A DNA stretch of 7,321 nucleotides from Desulfobacteraceae bacterium (GTDB lineage Bacteria; Desulfobacterota; DSM-4660; Desulfatiglandales; Desulfatiglandaceae), in assembly GCA_030632525.1 (NCBI GenBank), contig DAOVUP010000066.1, positions 1 through 7,321 on the forward strand, in the 5' to 3' direction. Shown in pieces: positions 6,319-7,321 of the stretch. Positions within the stretch are counted from its first letter, which is position 1, and the number at the start of each line of letters is the position of its first letter. A program made the position numbers and the translations under genes. The notes beneath the pieces are model-generated. The model did not search any database. It saw only the letters and a list, made by a program, of their open reading frames with translations, and was not told the DNA's origin.

Positions 6319-7321
6319 ATGGAAATAGTCTTGATTAATGTCTCCGGGCGACTTTCTTCTGATGGCTCTCGCCTGATATCTGCATTGTTGAAGCGCGCTG
6401 GACACCGGGTAACGAGTGTCTTTTTAGCCAGGCCAGACCCCCTTTATTATCAGCATGAGGAACTTGAGCAATTGGACGAACTCATTAGGGGCTGTGAGCT
6501 TGTGATGATTGCGGTATATAGCAGCTATGCTATTAGGGCAATACAGGTCACAGAGTTTGTTCACAAAAATTATCCCGGTATGAATGTGATTTGGGGAGGT
6601 CCTCACTGTATTTCTGTTCCAGAACTCGCTCTTCGCTATGCCGATGGCGTATGTTTTTCAGAAGGAGACCAGGTCATCGTCGATTTAGTAAACAGAATGG
6701 GGTCGGGAATCGATTATTTGAGTACTCCCAACATGGCTTTCAATGGGAATGGAACCCGGGTTGTAAATAACGTCCTACCCCCATTTTCAGACTTAGACAG
6801 CCTTCCCTACTATGACTATGAACTGGACGATCACTTCCTTTTAGACCGGAAACTTTACCAGATGACCAAACAGGATCTGAAGGATCGTCTTGCAGGCTAT
6901 CCCTATTATATCCCGATTTTGTATGTTTTGACATCCCGCGGTTGTCCTCATCAATGTGCCTACTGTAACAACTGCAGATATGTGGCCATGTTCGATCGCA
7001 ATACAATGCGATTTCAGACCGTAGATCATGTGATAGACGAACTGGTATATACGCTTGGGCTTCTTGACTTTGTCTCTTTCATAGGCTTTGGAGATGATGA
7101 TTTTTTCATGCGCCCCACAAAGCAATTAGAGGATTTTGCCAAAAAATATAAGGCGAAAGTGGGTCTCCCTTTTGGCATCGCTATAAGCGCAAATACCTAT
7201 CGAACGGAAAAGATGGAGATTCTTTTGGATTCAGGCCTGAAAGCAGTCCAGATTGGCGTACAGTCCGGAAGCCAGAGGATACTCGATGAAGTCTATAATC
7301 GAAAGATCAAGGTGTCAAAGA
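6319..7321 (+). CDS. B12-binding domain radical SAM protein, 3' end outside the window
   Basis: An open frame runs from ATG6319 through 334 codons with no stop before the window ends. Residues 1-130 form a Rossmann-like B12-binding domain (MEIVLINVSG, AGHRVTSVFL, NVIWGGPH, then PELALRYADGVCFSEGD). The DxHxxG cobalamin-ligand motif is absent, as is common in this radical SAM class. The radical SAM core begins at about residue 200, with the cluster motif C209-P-H-Q-C213-A-Y-C216 in TSRGCPHQCAYCNNC; an extra C219 follows. ISANTYRTEKME and VQIGVQSGSQRILDEVYNR are typical of the core's later strands. Such enzymes perform radical methylations and rearrangements in lipid, tetrapyrrole and natural-product pathways; the substrate here cannot be told. 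AGGA at 6303-6306 is a weak, 12-nt-distant ribosome site. The gap of 51 bp has no terminator, so it is probably co-transcribed with the PilZ gene. Confidence 0.94.
   Translation, partial: MEIVLINVSGRLSSDGSRLISALLKRAGHRVTSVFLARPDPLYYQHEELEQLDELIRGCELVMIAVYSSYAIRAIQVTEFVHKNYPGMNVIWGGPHCISVPELALRYADGVCFSEGDQVIVDLVNRMGSGIDYLSTPNMAFNGNGTRVVNNVLPPFSDLDSLPYYDYELDDHFLLDRKLYQMTKQDLKDRLAGYPYYIPILYVLTSRGCPHQCAYCNNCRYVAMFDRNTMRFQTVDHVIDELVYTLGLLDFVSFIGFGDDDFFMRPTKQLEDFAKKYKAKVGLPFGIAISANTYRTEKMEILLDSGLKAVQIGVQSGSQRILDEVYNRKIKVSK

Noticed and set aside
145..7321. A complete Nit1C nitrilase cluster, given a nitrilase, a GNAT-like region and a radical SAM protein in one window
   Set aside because: The acyltransferase-like region is fused to PilZ domains and the radical SAM protein has a B12-binding domain. 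Both are several kilobases away, behind a repeat element and another regulator, which does not match the compact Nit1C order.

Overview
The window looks like a chromosomal stretch from an anaerobic deltaproteobacterium-type organism (Desulfobacterota or Syntrophobacterales-like). This is inferred from four things: an oxygen-sensitive 4-hydroxybutyryl-CoA dehydratase-type protein, a B12-binding radical SAM protein, a sensor-coiled-coil-LuxR regulator of a kind common in those bacteria, and a small palindromic repeat element of a style I associate with them. No species can be named from sequence alone. All five genes are on the + strand, and coding density is high.

Left block (1-2633): a near-consensus sigma-70 promoter (TTGACA, 17-bp spacer, TATAGT, 67-95) precedes a nitrilase of the cyanobacterial Nit6803-like type (145-1128, TTG start). 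After 59 bp, which hold a degenerate 8-bp repeat and a strong Shine-Dalgarno, comes an AbfD-type FAD/[4Fe-4S] dehydratase (1188-2633) with all four cluster ligands. The two probably form one transcript. A joint catabolic role is plausible: the nitrilase would release a carboxylic acid, and the dehydratase would act on its (hydroxy)acyl-CoA. The substrate is unknown.

Middle (2634-2851): a non-coding 218-bp gap holding a compact MITE-like element (2698-2813). It has 12-bp perfect terminal inverted repeats around two 27-bp inverted copies of a GC-rich palindrome. It separates the metabolic pair from the next block and ends directly at the 5' end of the regulator gene.

Right block (2852-7321): a one-piece regulator (sensor-like N-terminus, long coiled coil, C-terminal LuxR helix-turn-helix); then a 128-bp gap with an AT-rich palindrome and a -10-like TATAAT; then a 720-residue protein combining a YcgR-like N-terminal region, one canonical PilZ domain, one degenerate PilZ-like domain and a C-terminal acyltransferase-like (GNAT-fold-like) half; then, 51 bp later, a B12-binding radical SAM enzyme that runs off the window. 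The layout suggests a c-di-GMP-gated acyl-transfer step linked to a radical SAM-dependent biosynthesis. That link is inference from adjacency and domain content, and it is the part of the window most likely to hold something undescribed.
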